Shown here: piece after piece, positions 35,854-44,132 of the stretch
Layout of the letters: each line of letters begins with the position of its first letter
Position numbering within the stretch: position 1 is the stretch's first letter
Assembly (NCBI GenBank): GCA_041695045.1
Contig: JBGFRR010000124.1
Coordinates: 1-63,987, forward strand
Direction of reading: 5' to 3'
From: JBGFRR01 sp041695045
GTDB taxonomy: Bacteria; Bacteroidota; Ignavibacteria; UBA10030
Length of the DNA stretch: 63,987 bases
The notes under the pieces: generated by a model
Seen by the model: the letters and a program-made list of their open reading frames with translations, nothing else
Database searches by the model: none
Told to the model about the DNA's origin: nothing
Made by a program: the position numbers and the translations under genes

Positions 35854-36639
35854 ATGCCTCACCTCTCCATCGTCATCATCACCTGGAACATGCGCAGGAT
35901 GTTGGAAGACCTGCTCGCATCGATCCTGCGCTACACGGAAGGCATCACATACGAGCTGATCGTGGTCGACAACAACTCGGGCGATGGAACAGCCGCCATG
36001 GTGCGTGCGCGGTTTCCGGAAGCGAGGCTCATCGAAAACGACCGCAATCGCGGCGTTGCGGCTGCGCGCAACCAAGCGTTCCGCATTGCACAAGGGCGTT
36101 ACGTCGTTACGCTTGATGCCGACATGGTCTTGCGTGAGAATTCACTCCAAAAGCTTGTCGAGTTCATGGTCCGCACACCCGACGCAGGCATTGTCGGATG
36201 TAAGCTCATCTTTCCGGACGGCACTGTCCAGCCGAGCGCTCGCAAGTTCCCAACGCCATCGGCGTTTTTGTTCCGGCGGCTTCAGTTTCTCCACTTCATC
36301 CGCAACAGCAGAACGCTCCGCAATCATGAAATGGCTGACTGGGATAGGAGCGACACACGGCCGGTTGACTATGTGATCGGCGCTTGCCAACTTATCCGTC
36401 GCGAGGCGATGGATCGGGTTGGATTGCTCGACGAAGCAATCTTCTACGGCCCCGAGGATATCGATTATTGCCTTCGGATGTATCAACATGGATGGAAAGT
36501 CTATTACTTTCCCCATACGTCCATCGTCCACTTTGAGCAGCGCATCACCAAGAAAAAACTGCTCTCCAAACTTTCGTGGTTGCATCTGAAGGGCGTGCTC
36601 TATCTGTTTCGCAAGCACGACTGGAAACTCCAGGCGTGA
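35854..36639 (+). CDS. family 2 glycosyltransferase, rhamnosyltransferase-like
   Basis: A 261-residue GT2 enzyme beginning MPHLSIVIITWNMRRMLEDLL at 35854; the open frame upstream has no family sequence. Motifs: LIVVDNNSGDGTAAMV, RNRGVAAARNQAF, VVTLDADMVL (DxD), GCKLIFPDGTVQPSARKFPT and FYGPEDIDYCLRMYQHGW, which is the typical ED-x-D block of the WbbL/rhamnosyltransferase group. 30 bases before gmd. Confidence 0.88.
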   Translation: MPHLSIVIITWNMRRMLEDLLASILRYTEGITYELIVVDNNSGDGTAAMVRARFPEARLIENDRNRGVAAARNQAFRIAQGRYVVTLDADMVLRENSLQKLVEFMVRTPDAGIVGCKLIFPDGTVQPSARKFPTPSAFLFRRLQFLHFIRNSRTLRNHEMADWDRSDTRPVDYVIGACQLIRREAMDRVGLLDEAIFYGPEDIDYCLRMYQHGWKVYYFPHTSIVHFEQRITKKKLLSKLSWLHLKGVLYLFRKHDWKLQA

Positions 36640-36669
36640 GTTTCACTCCCACTTTCGTATGAGGGTCGA

Positions 36670-37827
36670 GTGAACAAGGCACTCATCACCGGTATCACCG
36701 GACAGGACGGCTCGTATCTCGCCGAGCTCCTACTCGCTAAAGGCTATGAGGTCCACGGCATGATCCGCCGTGCGAGCACGTTCAACACACACCGCGTCGA
36801 CCACATCTACGTCGACCCGCACGAGCAGAAGGCGCGCATGTTTCTTCACTATGGCGACCTCTCGGACGCAGGGTTAGTTACCGACATCCTGTACAATGTA
36901 AAGCCACAGGAAATCTATCACCTCGGCGCGCAGAGTCACGTCCGCGTGTCGTTCGACCTGCCGGAGTACACAGGAGACATCACCGCGCTCGGCACGACGC
37001 GCATCCTCGAAGCCATCCGCCGCAGTGGAGTTTCGGCGCGGTTCTATCAGGCTTCTTCTTCGGAAATGTTCGGCAGCGCGCCGGCTCCGCAGAACGAGCG
37101 CACGCCGTTCGAGCCGTGCAGTCCATACGCCATTGCCAAGGTGTATGCCTACTGGATGGCGGTGAATTATCGCGAAGCCTACAAGCTGTTTGCGTGCAAC
37201 GGGATTTTGTTCAATCACGAAAGTCCGCGCAGGGGTGAAACGTTTGTCACGCGCAAGATTACCCGCGCGCTGGCAAACATCCTCGCCGGCAAACAGAAGC
37301 GGCTGTTCCTCGGCAACCTCGATGCGCGTCGCGATTGGGGCTTCGCTCCTGAATATGTCAAAGCCATGTGGCTGATGCTTCAACAGGATGAGCCGGAAGA
37401 TTATGTGGTCGGCTCCGGTGAAAGCCACAGCGTGCGCGAGTTTTTAGAGCAAGCGTTCTCCTACGCCGGCGTCGAGGTGGAATGGAAGGGGAAAGGTCAC
37501 GAGACGCACGGGGTGGTGAAAAGTTTTGCCGATTCCTGGAACGGCGTCCTGAAATCCGGCGATGCAATTGTGCTGCGGGACGAACGGTATTTTCGTCCAA
37601 CGGAGGTCGACCTCCTGCAGGCCGACATCAGCAAAGCGAGAACGAAGCTCGGCTGGAGCCCGAAGTTTACCTTCTCCGAGTTAGTGAAGATCATGGTGGA
37701 TTACGACCTGTTCGCGGTTGGAGTAGCGCCGCCGGGTGAAGGGGTGGAAATTCTCAAGCGCAAAGGTCTGACGTGGACGTCCCACCGCTTTTCCTTCCAC
37801 GAAAACATCCGCAACGAACTTGCATGA
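36670..37827 (+). CDS. gmd: GDP-mannose 4,6-dehydratase
   Basis: A 385-residue SDR enzyme: ALITGITGQDGSYLAELLLAKGYEVHGMIRRASTFNTHRVDHIY region (NADP site and the RR pair), SSSEMFGSAPAPQNE with the catalytic S/E, YAIAKVYAYWM (Y, K) and NHESPRRGETFVTRKI. It makes GDP-4-keto-6-deoxymannose, the substrate of the Fcl encoded next. Starts with GTG 36670 behind GAGGG. The C-terminus is slightly longer than usual. Confidence 0.96.
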   Translation: MNKALITGITGQDGSYLAELLLAKGYEVHGMIRRASTFNTHRVDHIYVDPHEQKARMFLHYGDLSDAGLVTDILYNVKPQEIYHLGAQSHVRVSFDLPEYTGDITALGTTRILEAIRRSGVSARFYQASSSEMFGSAPAPQNERTPFEPCSPYAIAKVYAYWMAVNYREAYKLFACNGILFNHESPRRGETFVTRKITRALANILAGKQKRLFLGNLDARRDWGFAPEYVKAMWLMLQQDEPEDYVVGSGESHSVREFLEQAFSYAGVEVEWKGKGHETHGVVKSFADSWNGVLKSGDAIVLRDERYFRPTEVDLLQADISKARTKLGWSPKFTFSELVKIMVDYDLFAVGVAPPGEGVEILKRKGLTWTSHRFSFHENIRNELA

Positions 37828-37875
37828 ATCGGATAGTTTTCGTGTGGTTAGCGTTTTTCGCGGGTTGATGCACCA

Positions 37876-38976
37876 ATGAACAAATCCTCCACAATCTATG
37901 TCGCCGGCCATCGCGGACTCGTCGGGTCTGCACTCGTGCGGAAACTGAAGGAACGCGGCTATGCGAACATTATCGTGCGATCGCATCGTGAGCTGGACCT
38001 CACGCGCCAGTCCGATGTCGAAGCGTTCTTCGAACGGGAGCGCCCGGCCTATGTGTTCCTCGCGGCAGCTAAGGTTGGCGGTATCCTGGCAAACAACACG
38101 TTGAAAGCGGATTTTATCGGCGAGAACATTGCTATCGCGCTCAATGTCATCAACGCCGCGCATCGGACCGGCGTCAAGAAGCTGATGAACTTCGGGTCCT
38201 CGTGCATCTACCCACGCCTCGCGCCGCAGCCGTTGAAGGAAGAATATCTGCTCACCGGCCCGCTGGAGCCTACCAACGAGCCGTACGCCATCGCCAAGAT
38301 TACGGCCGTCAAATTGTGTCGCTCCTTCAACGAACAGTATGGCACGAACTTCCTCTCCGTTATGCCGACGAACCTCTACGGGCCGAACGATAATTTCAAC
38401 CTCGAGACGTCTCACGTTCTGCCCGCGCTCGTCAGGAAATTCACGGTCGCAAAACTCTTGCAGAATCAGGACTTCGACGGCCTCATGCACGACATCCGCC
38501 GCTTCCCCGTCGGGTTCGGTCTGGATGAACGGATTGCGAGTGGTGATCGCACGGCCATCGTGAGCGCGCTCGAGGGCATCGGCATCGCGGCGCAGGAAGT
38601 GACGCTGTGGGGGACGGGGGAGCCGTTCCGCGAATTCATGCATGTGAACGACCTCGCAGACGCGAGCGTGTTTCTGATAGAGCGATACAACGCAAGAGAC
38701 ATCGGCGAGTTCATCAACATTGGAACCGGCATCGACCTGCCGATTCGGGAAATCGCCGCCCTCGTCAAAGAGATTGTCGGCTATTCGGGGGCGATTCGGT
38801 TCGACACGTCAAAACCCTCCGGCACGCCGCGCAAGCTGATGGATGTAAGTCGGCTGAAGAATCTCGGCTGGGAAGCGCGCCTGTCGCTGCGCGAGGGAAT
38901 TCAACAAATGCTCGCGTGGTATCGCGGTGAGGTGCGCTCCGTCTCTCCGCACACTGCCAACCGTGACACTCCATGA
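37876..38976 (+). CDS. fcl: GDP-L-fucose synthase
   Basis: A 366-residue 3,5-epimerase/4-reductase that finishes GDP-L-fucose. Motifs: YVAGHRGLVGSALVRKL, AAAKVGGILANNT, NFGSSCIYPRLAPQPLKEE, EPYAIAKI (Y, K), YGPNDNFN, and HVNDLADASVFL. It is about 45 residues longer than the E. coli enzyme, because of an insertion around LLQNQDFDGLMHDIRRFPVG, also known from FCB-group members. It overlaps the following sugar transferase gene by 4 bases (ATGA). Together gmd and fcl show that the polymer contains L-fucose. Confidence 0.95.
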   Translation: MNKSSTIYVAGHRGLVGSALVRKLKERGYANIIVRSHRELDLTRQSDVEAFFERERPAYVFLAAAKVGGILANNTLKADFIGENIAIALNVINAAHRTGVKKLMNFGSSCIYPRLAPQPLKEEYLLTGPLEPTNEPYAIAKITAVKLCRSFNEQYGTNFLSVMPTNLYGPNDNFNLETSHVLPALVRKFTVAKLLQNQDFDGLMHDIRRFPVGFGLDERIASGDRTAIVSALEGIGIAAQEVTLWGTGEPFREFMHVNDLADASVFLIERYNARDIGEFINIGTGIDLPIREIAALVKEIVGYSGAIRFDTSKPSGTPRKLMDVSRLKNLGWEARLSLREGIQQMLAWYRGEVRSVSPHTANRDTP

Positions 38977-40385
38977 GTAAGCGCACCGAACGAATATTGC
39001 TGTTGCTGGTTGATTGCGTTTCGGTCAACGTAGCCTACGCGCTGTATTACCTCATCCGCATCCGCAGCGGATGGATCGACTATCCCATCGAACCCGACCT
39101 CCTGCTGCCGATGGTTGCCATTTATCTTTACTGGCTCATCTGGTTCGGCTTTTTCGGGTTATATCGGTCGTGGTATGCACAATCACGGCTCGATGAGGTG
39201 GTTACGCTGTTTCGTACCACGGGCGTTGGCGTGCTGGTGTTGTTCTTTCTGATTTTCATCGACGACGCCTCCACAGGCTCGCAGCCGGCATCGCGGTTCC
39301 TGATTGTTGCGTACTGGGGGATTCTGTTTGTCTTGGTGACTATCGGCCGGTTGTCGATCCGCGCAATACAACGGCGTTTATTAGAGGCGGGCATTGGAGC
39401 GCGCAACACCGTGATCGTCGGATGGTCTCAAAAGGCATTCGAGTTGTGCGATATGGTCTCGAAGGCTCCCGCGCTCGGCTACAAGCTCGTCGGGTTCGTG
39501 AAGCCATCGAAGACATCTGCTCGCCGCAGCAAAAAGAATGCATACAAAGGAGTTCCTGTTCTCGGCACGCTCGAGAAACTCCCGAGGCTCATGGCACAGT
39601 ATGATGTGCACGAGGTGTTGATTGGACTCGACTCGACGGAGCACGACAAGCTCCTGCAGATCATCCGCTCCTGCGACGGCGAGGATGTGGGGATGAAGAT
39701 CATCCCTGACCTGTACGACATCGTCAGCGGTCAAGCGCGCATGAACTCGATCTACGGCGTGCCGCTGATCGAAATCAGTCCGCAGTTGATGAGGCCGTGG
39801 GAGGAGGCCCTGAAGCGCACGCTGGATGTGTTGGTGTCGGTAACCATTCTCCTTGTGGGATTACCCTTCTGGCTTCTGGTGGCGTTGGCGATCAAGGTGG
39901 ATTCTCGCGGACCGGTGCTTTATAAACAGGAGCGTGTAGGAAGAAACGGAAAGCATTTCAACATCTACAAGTTTCGCTCGATGTATACGAATGCTGAAAC
40001 CGGCACAGGCCCCGTGTGGGCGAAGAGGAACGACCCGCGCGTTACTCATGTGGGCAAGCTCATCCGCCGCATGCACATCGACGAGGTACCGCAGTTCATC
40101 AACGTGCTGCGCGGGGATATGAGTCTGGTTGGGCCGCGACCGGAGCGGCCGTACTTTGTCGAGAAGCTCTCCAAGGAGCTTACGCTCTACAAGCGACGGC
40201 TCAAAGTTCGCCCCGGCATTACCGGCTGGGCGCAGATCAAGCACAAGTACGACCAGTCGATTGAGGACGTGAAGACAAAATTGCAATACGACTTGTTCTA
40301 CATCGAAAACATCTCCTGGCGGCTGGACTTGAAGATTCTCTTCAACACCGTCTATGTGATGCTCATGGGCAAGGGGCATACGTAG
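38973..40385 (+). CDS. polyprenyl-phosphate sugar-1-phosphate transferase (WbaP/WcaJ type)
   Basis: A 470-residue initiating transferase: four to five N-terminal helices, a central NAD-binding-like CoA_binding_3 domain (TVIVGWSQKAFELCDMV), and a complete bacterial sugar transferase domain with KRTLDVLVSV, RVGRNGKHFNIYKFRSM, RRMHIDEVPQFINVLRGDMSLVGPRPERP and VRPGITGWAQIKHKY. It loads the first sugar phosphate onto undecaprenyl phosphate. Last gene before the defence island breaks the locus. Confidence 0.94.
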   Translation: MSKRTERILLLLVDCVSVNVAYALYYLIRIRSGWIDYPIEPDLLLPMVAIYLYWLIWFGFFGLYRSWYAQSRLDEVVTLFRTTGVGVLVLFFLIFIDDASTGSQPASRFLIVAYWGILFVLVTIGRLSIRAIQRRLLEAGIGARNTVIVGWSQKAFELCDMVSKAPALGYKLVGFVKPSKTSARRSKKNAYKGVPVLGTLEKLPRLMAQYDVHEVLIGLDSTEHDKLLQIIRSCDGEDVGMKIIPDLYDIVSGQARMNSIYGVPLIEISPQLMRPWEEALKRTLDVLVSVTILLVGLPFWLLVALAIKVDSRGPVLYKQERVGRNGKHFNIYKFRSMYTNAETGTGPVWAKRNDPRVTHVGKLIRRMHIDEVPQFINVLRGDMSLVGPRPERPYFVEKLSKELTLYKRRLKVRPGITGWAQIKHKYDQSIEDVKTKLQYDLFYIENISWRLDLKILFNTVYVMLMGKGHT

Positions 40386-40411
40386 GAGGTAACTCCTTCT
40401 GCTTCAGGGGG

Positions 40412-40440
40412 TTGCGTATTGCGTGCAAATTATCTATGTT
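40412..40440 (+). promoter_or_regulatory. sigma-70-like promoter of the ATPase gene
   Basis: TTGCGT (40412-40417), 17 bases, TATGTT (40435-40440), 31 bases ahead of the GTG start. Pattern match only. Confidence 0.5.
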
Positions 40441-40471
40441 ATACCATCAATAATTTGTAAAAGGCGGCTAA

Positions 40472-41908
40472 GTGATTGATTTACAAGCGATTTTGAAGCA
40501 ATATAACCCGTGGTGGAACGATCCCGCAGCGGGATTTGCTAATCTTCCCACCTTTCACCGTCCCATTTTCGATAGTCTTTCACAAGAACTCAAAACGGTT
40601 CCGCAAATTCTTTCCATCACCGGACCTCGCCGTATCGGGAAGAGCACGCTTCTCTATCAGCTTCTCCGGAAGTTGATTGCCGAGGGTGTCTCGCCGCAGC
40701 ATCTCATTTACTACTCCTTCGACGACCCGGTGCTGAGCGCACGCCGTATAAAGGTAGACGAGCTTATCGATCGAGCGATGAAACTGGTTCTGAAACAAAA
40801 AGATGCCGGACAGACATATCTCTTCCTCGATGAGATTCAGCGGCTCGAACGTTGGGAACTCTACCTTAAGAAATATTACGACCTGAAGTATCCGATCAAA
40901 GTGGTAATTTCTGGTTCCGCCTCATCGCCGATCTTCAAGAAAAGCAGGGAAAGTTTGTTGGGACGAGTGAAGGATTTTCATTTGCTGCCGTTTTCGTTTC
41001 GGGAATATGTCCTTTACTCATTGCAGCAGAACAATACACTCCTCGACGGAGTGAATGCTTTGTATGAGTTGGGAAAGACCGCGCAGGGAATGTTTGCGGA
41101 AGATCCTTCCGTGCAGACGAACGAGGTTTCTCTTGCAGCGCCAAGCCGGGAGCTTCAGGCACAATTCGATTCGCTTCTTCAGCGATACTTTCTTGAAGGC
41201 GGTTTCCCGGAAGTCTGGTCGCTTCCAACGTGGATAGCAAAGCAGGAATACCTGTATGATAATCAAGTGAAGAAAGTCATCTATGAAGATCTCATCCTTG
41301 CGGCAGAGTTCCGTAAACCGGAATTGTTGAAACGTTTTTATATCTCGCTGCTTGAAATGCCCGGCAGGGAAATCAGCGTACAAACGGCCGTAAAGGAGAC
41401 AGACGTTGCAGCATCGCAGATTGAAAAATATTTACCGCTGTTGGAAATGACCGATCTCGTGTACAGGATTTCCAAGTTTCGTACGAAAGCTCTGCGTGTG
41501 AGAAAAGGATTGATGAAATTCTACCTCGTCGACCTTGCCCTCCGGAATGCTGTTCTTCGCCTGAACGAAACACTGCTCTCAGACGAGACCGTGCTTGGCT
41601 TGTATGCTGAGAATCTGGTGTTTCTTGCACTGAAAAAGTGGCGAGGGACGATACAAATGGACTATTACAGAGAGCGACACGAGGAAGTTGACTTTATCGT
41701 ACACTGCGGTCCGCACAGATTTTTGCCCGTTGAAGTGAAGTACCGAAACGAGATAAAAGCCCGAGATTTTGACGGTGTGAAGAAATTCTCTGCAAAGTTC
41801 AAACAATCGACACAGTCGATCATGGTCACAAAACGCTGGACTGATTTTGGAAAGAAGGAAGACGTTTTTCAATTACCGCTTCCGATGTTTCTTTTGCTTT
41901 TTGATTAA
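40472..41908 (+). CDS. AAA ATPase with DUF4143 domain
   Basis: A 478-residue protein of the AAA_14/DUF4143 family. Walker A GPRRIGKST (51-59), Walker B TYLFLDEIQR (D120, E121), then ISGSASSPIF (sensor) and LLPFSFREYVLY. The C-terminal DUF4143 part ends with a restriction-endonuclease-like core (VDFIVHCGPHRFLPVEVKYRN, D-ExK pattern). These proteins are common in variable regions of bacteria and archaea; their role is not established. GTG start with AAGGCGG upstream. It has its own promoter and a dyad behind it, so it looks like an independent cassette at the edge of the restriction locus. Confidence 0.9.
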   Translation: MIDLQAILKQYNPWWNDPAAGFANLPTFHRPIFDSLSQELKTVPQILSITGPRRIGKSTLLYQLLRKLIAEGVSPQHLIYYSFDDPVLSARRIKVDELIDRAMKLVLKQKDAGQTYLFLDEIQRLERWELYLKKYYDLKYPIKVVISGSASSPIFKKSRESLLGRVKDFHLLPFSFREYVLYSLQQNNTLLDGVNALYELGKTAQGMFAEDPSVQTNEVSLAAPSRELQAQFDSLLQRYFLEGGFPEVWSLPTWIAKQEYLYDNQVKKVIYEDLILAAEFRKPELLKRFYISLLEMPGREISVQTAVKETDVAASQIEKYLPLLEMTDLVYRISKFRTKALRVRKGLMKFYLVDLALRNAVLRLNETLLSDETVLGLYAENLVFLALKKWRGTIQMDYYRERHEEVDFIVHCGPHRFLPVEVKYRNEIKARDFDGVKKFSAKFKQSTQSIMVTKRWTDFGKKEDVFQLPLPMFLLLFD

Positions 41909-41959
41909 GAGAATCATGTGAGAATTTACATCGACACTCAAAAGATTAAAGATGTCGCT

Positions 41960-42082
41960 CAACGGTTTTGCTCACCCCGATGCCTAAAGCGCATCGGGGG
42001 TATGCGGCTCCGGCCGCAGAAGAAATGATCATTTGGAGCGGCCTTCGCCGCTTCTTTCTGAGTTCGCAAAACCGCTGCGTTG
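41960..42082. repeat. branched dyad element, attC-like in outline
   Basis: caac-ggttttgc (41960-41971) is mirrored by gcaaaacc (42066-42073) and gttg (42079-42082). Inside are three perfect hairpins: ccccgatgc/gcatcgggg (41975-41999), tgcggc/gccgca (near 42002-42017) and agcggc/gccgct (near 42035-42053). It starts 51 bases behind the ATPase stop. The size and the outer-arm plan recall integron attC sites, but the RYYYAAC/GTTRRRY cores do not pair properly. Confidence 0.6.
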
Positions 42083-42124
42083 TTACCACAAATCGTTATA
42101 TGCCATAGCCAGCCCCCTCGATAA

Positions 42125-42154
42125 TTGAAGAGTTGTGCAACTAAACAGTATATT
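42125..42154 (+). promoter_or_regulatory. sigma-70-like promoter of the hsd operon
   Basis: TTGAAG (42125-42130), 18 bases, TATATT (42149-42154), 43 bases before hsdM. Pattern match only. Confidence 0.45.
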
Positions 42155-42197
42155 GTGAAGAATTTGAAGTGAGCCGTACACCATCTAAGGACTACGA

Positions 42198-44132
42198 ATG
42201 CCGGAACAACGAACCATCCCGACCAAAAACAAGTCGGGACAAGCCAACCTGCCTGCCGCCTGCCTGCCGCAGGCAGGGCAGGCAGGCGGAGCGAACTTAG
42301 GGTTCGAGAACGAGTTGTGGCGGGCAGCCGATGCTCTGCGTTCCAATATGGACGCGGCAGAGTACAAGCACGTCGTGCTCGGACTCATCTTTCTGAAGTA
42401 CATTTCCGATGCTTTCGAGGAGCAGCACACGAAGTTGGAAGCCGACAAACCGAAAGGTGCTGATCCCGAAGACCCCGACGAGTATCGTGCGGTAAATATC
42501 TTTTGGGTTCCACCCGAATCTCGATGGCAGTACCTTCGAGGACGGGCAAAGGATCCGAAGATCGGCAAGATTGTGGACGATGCACTTCTCGCAATCGAAC
42601 GGGACAATCCGACACTCAAGGGAGTTCTGCCGAAAGATTATGCCCATCCACGACTCGACAAGCAGCGTCTCGGTCAGCTGATTGACCTCATTGGCAACCT
42701 TGGCCTGGGCAGCAAGGAAAACCGGTCGAAGGACATCCTCGGTCGTGTGTACGAGTACTTCCTTTCTCAATTTGCCAGCGCCGAAGGCAAGAAAGGCGGA
42801 CAATTCTATACGCCTCGATGTGTCGTAGCAGTTCTGGTCGAGATGCTCGCACCATACAAGGGTCGCGTCTACGATCCGTGCTGTGGTTCCGGCGGAATGT
42901 TCGTGCAATCCGAGAAGTTTGTCGAAGCTCACGGCGGCAAGATTGGCGACATTAGCGTGTACGGCCAAGAATCGAATCACACAACTTGGCGACTTGCAAA
43001 GATGAACCTTGCTATTCGCGGCATCGACGCCAATCTCGGCAAGGAACACGCTGACACATTTCACCGCGATCTTCACCCCGACCTCAAGGCCGATTACATA
43101 CTTGCCAATCCTCCATTCAATGACAGTGACTGGCGCGGAGACTTACTCAAAGAGGACAAGCGCTGGAAGTTTGGCATTCCTCCCGCTTCAAACGCTAACT
43201 TTGCGTGGGTTCAACACTTCATCCATCACCTCGCACCGACTGGACTTGCCGGATTCGTTCTGGCAAACGGTTCAATGTCATCCAACCAATCAGGTGAAGG
43301 CGAGATTCGCAAGGCAATTATCGAAGCCGACCTCGTTGATTGCATGGTTGCTTTGCCGGGACAACTCTTCTATTCTACGCAGATTCCCGTTTGCCTCTGG
43401 TTTTTGGCACGAGACAAGAAGAACCTGCCTGCGCCAAGCGGAGCGCGGCAGGCAGGCGGAAGGTTCCGTGACCGGCGTGGTCAGACTCTCTTTATTGATG
43501 CACGTAACCTTGGAACCATGATTGACCGCGTGCATAGAGAACTGACCGATGCAGACATTCGTAAGATTGCAGATACGTACCACGCGTGGCGGGGGGATAA
43601 AGATTGTAGACAGAAGTACCAAGATATCCCTGGCTTCTGCAAGAGTGTCACGCTGGAGGACATCCGCAAGCATGGACATATACTGACTCCCGGACGTTAT
43701 GTCGGCGCGGCTGAGGTTGAAGATGACCTGCCTGCGCCGCGCCCCGGCTGTTTCTTTGTGTATGCAATTAGATGCAACGACAATAGTATCTACATTGGAC
43801 AAACAGACGATGTAGCACGACGTTGGACCGAACATACGAGAGGGCAAGGCACCGATTGGCTCAAGAGGCATAAACCTGTTCGCATTGTCCACTACGAAGA
43901 ATTCACAACCCAAGAACAAGCAGTTGCTCGTGAGAAGGAACTGAAGACAACAAAAGGGAGACGTTGGTTGAAAGAAGAGATTGCAGCGGGGCGGGCGCGG
44001 CAGGCAGGCGGAGAGCCTTTCGATGAAAAGATGAAGCGCCTTACCGCTGCGCTTCGCGAACAGTGGAGTGAAGCTGAAAAGCTGGATATTGCGATTCGGG
44101 AAAACCTGAAAGACCTCGGATATGGCGTCTAA
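42198..44132 (+). CDS. hsdM: type I restriction-modification methyltransferase with inserted GIY-YIG domain
   Basis: A 644-residue N6-adenine methyltransferase. LGFENELWRAADALRSNMDAAEYKHVV region opens the HsdM N-terminal domain, the SAM motif is DPCCGSGGMF (from D226) and the catalytic NPPF lies at 304-307. Unusually, the gene carries three palindromic insertions that keep the frame: 39 bp at the N-terminus (NLPAACLPQAGQAGG), 33 bp in the catalytic domain (NLPAPSGARQAGG) and 282 bp near the C-terminus (about residues 511-604) coding a complete GIY-YIG nuclease domain. Taking them out restores the normal family sequence (ANGANLGFE, KNGRFRDRRG, VEDDGEPFDEK). The methyltransferase may still work. 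The N-terminus also includes a cccgac/gtcggg palindrome. Confidence 0.93.
   Translation: MPEQRTIPTKNKSGQANLPAACLPQAGQAGGANLGFENELWRAADALRSNMDAAEYKHVVLGLIFLKYISDAFEEQHTKLEADKPKGADPEDPDEYRAVNIFWVPPESRWQYLRGRAKDPKIGKIVDDALLAIERDNPTLKGVLPKDYAHPRLDKQRLGQLIDLIGNLGLGSKENRSKDILGRVYEYFLSQFASAEGKKGGQFYTPRCVVAVLVEMLAPYKGRVYDPCCGSGGMFVQSEKFVEAHGGKIGDISVYGQESNHTTWRLAKMNLAIRGIDANLGKEHADTFHRDLHPDLKADYILANPPFNDSDWRGDLLKEDKRWKFGIPPASNANFAWVQHFIHHLAPTGLAGFVLANGSMSSNQSGEGEIRKAIIEADLVDCMVALPGQLFYSTQIPVCLWFLARDKKNLPAPSGARQAGGRFRDRRGQTLFIDARNLGTMIDRVHRELTDADIRKIADTYHAWRGDKDCRQKYQDIPGFCKSVTLEDIRKHGHILTPGRYVGAAEVEDDLPAPRPGCFFVYAIRCNDNSIYIGQTDDVARRWTEHTRGQGTDWLKRHKPVRIVHYEEFTTQEQAVAREKELKTTKGRRWLKEEIAAGRARQAGGEPFDEKMKRLTAALREQWSEAEKLDIAIRENLKDLGYGV
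42248..42286. repeat. 39-bp in-frame palindromic element in hsdM
   Basis: cctgcctgcc (42248-42257) pairs with ggcaggcagg (42277-42286), and inner ctgcctgc pairs with gcaggcag, giving an 18-bp stem. Length 39 = 13 codons. Flanks are AA before and CGGA after, so the empty site reads gccaa^cggagc, coding ANGAN, the normal HsdM start region. Confidence 0.85.
43424..43456. repeat. 33-bp in-frame palindromic element in hsdM
   Basis: cctgcctgc (43424-43432) and gcaggcagg (43448-43456) form a perfect 9-bp inverted repeat. Length 33 = 11 codons. Flanks AA and CGGA; the empty site aagaa^cggaag codes KNGR, as expected for HsdM. Confidence 0.85.
43727..44008 (+). mobile_element. GIY-YIG nuclease element inserted in hsdM
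   Basis: A 282-bp (94-codon) insertion bounded by cctgcctgc (43727-43735) and gcaggcagg (44000-44008), the same ends as the 33- and 39-bp elements, and sitting at the same target (GA^CGGA). It codes a whole GIY-YIG domain: FVYAIRC and IYIGQTDD (the two named strands), RRWTEHTRG with the catalytic Arg, HYEEF, and AVAREKELK with the catalytic Glu. It is read through as part of HsdM; there are no intein splicing motifs. Small GIY-YIG proteins of this kind are widespread, but such a terminal-repeat setting is new to me. Confidence 0.85.

Noticed and set aside
41960..42082. Genuine integron attC site
   Set aside because: Outer arms and size fit, but the core sites RYYYAAC and GTTRRRY are not complementary and no integrase is in the window. 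Kept as a finding only for the cassette-like outline.
43727..44008. Intein or splicing element carrying a homing endonuclease
   Set aside because: The ends lack the Cys/Ser start and His-Asn end of inteins, and the insert has no group I or II intron features. It is simply read through.
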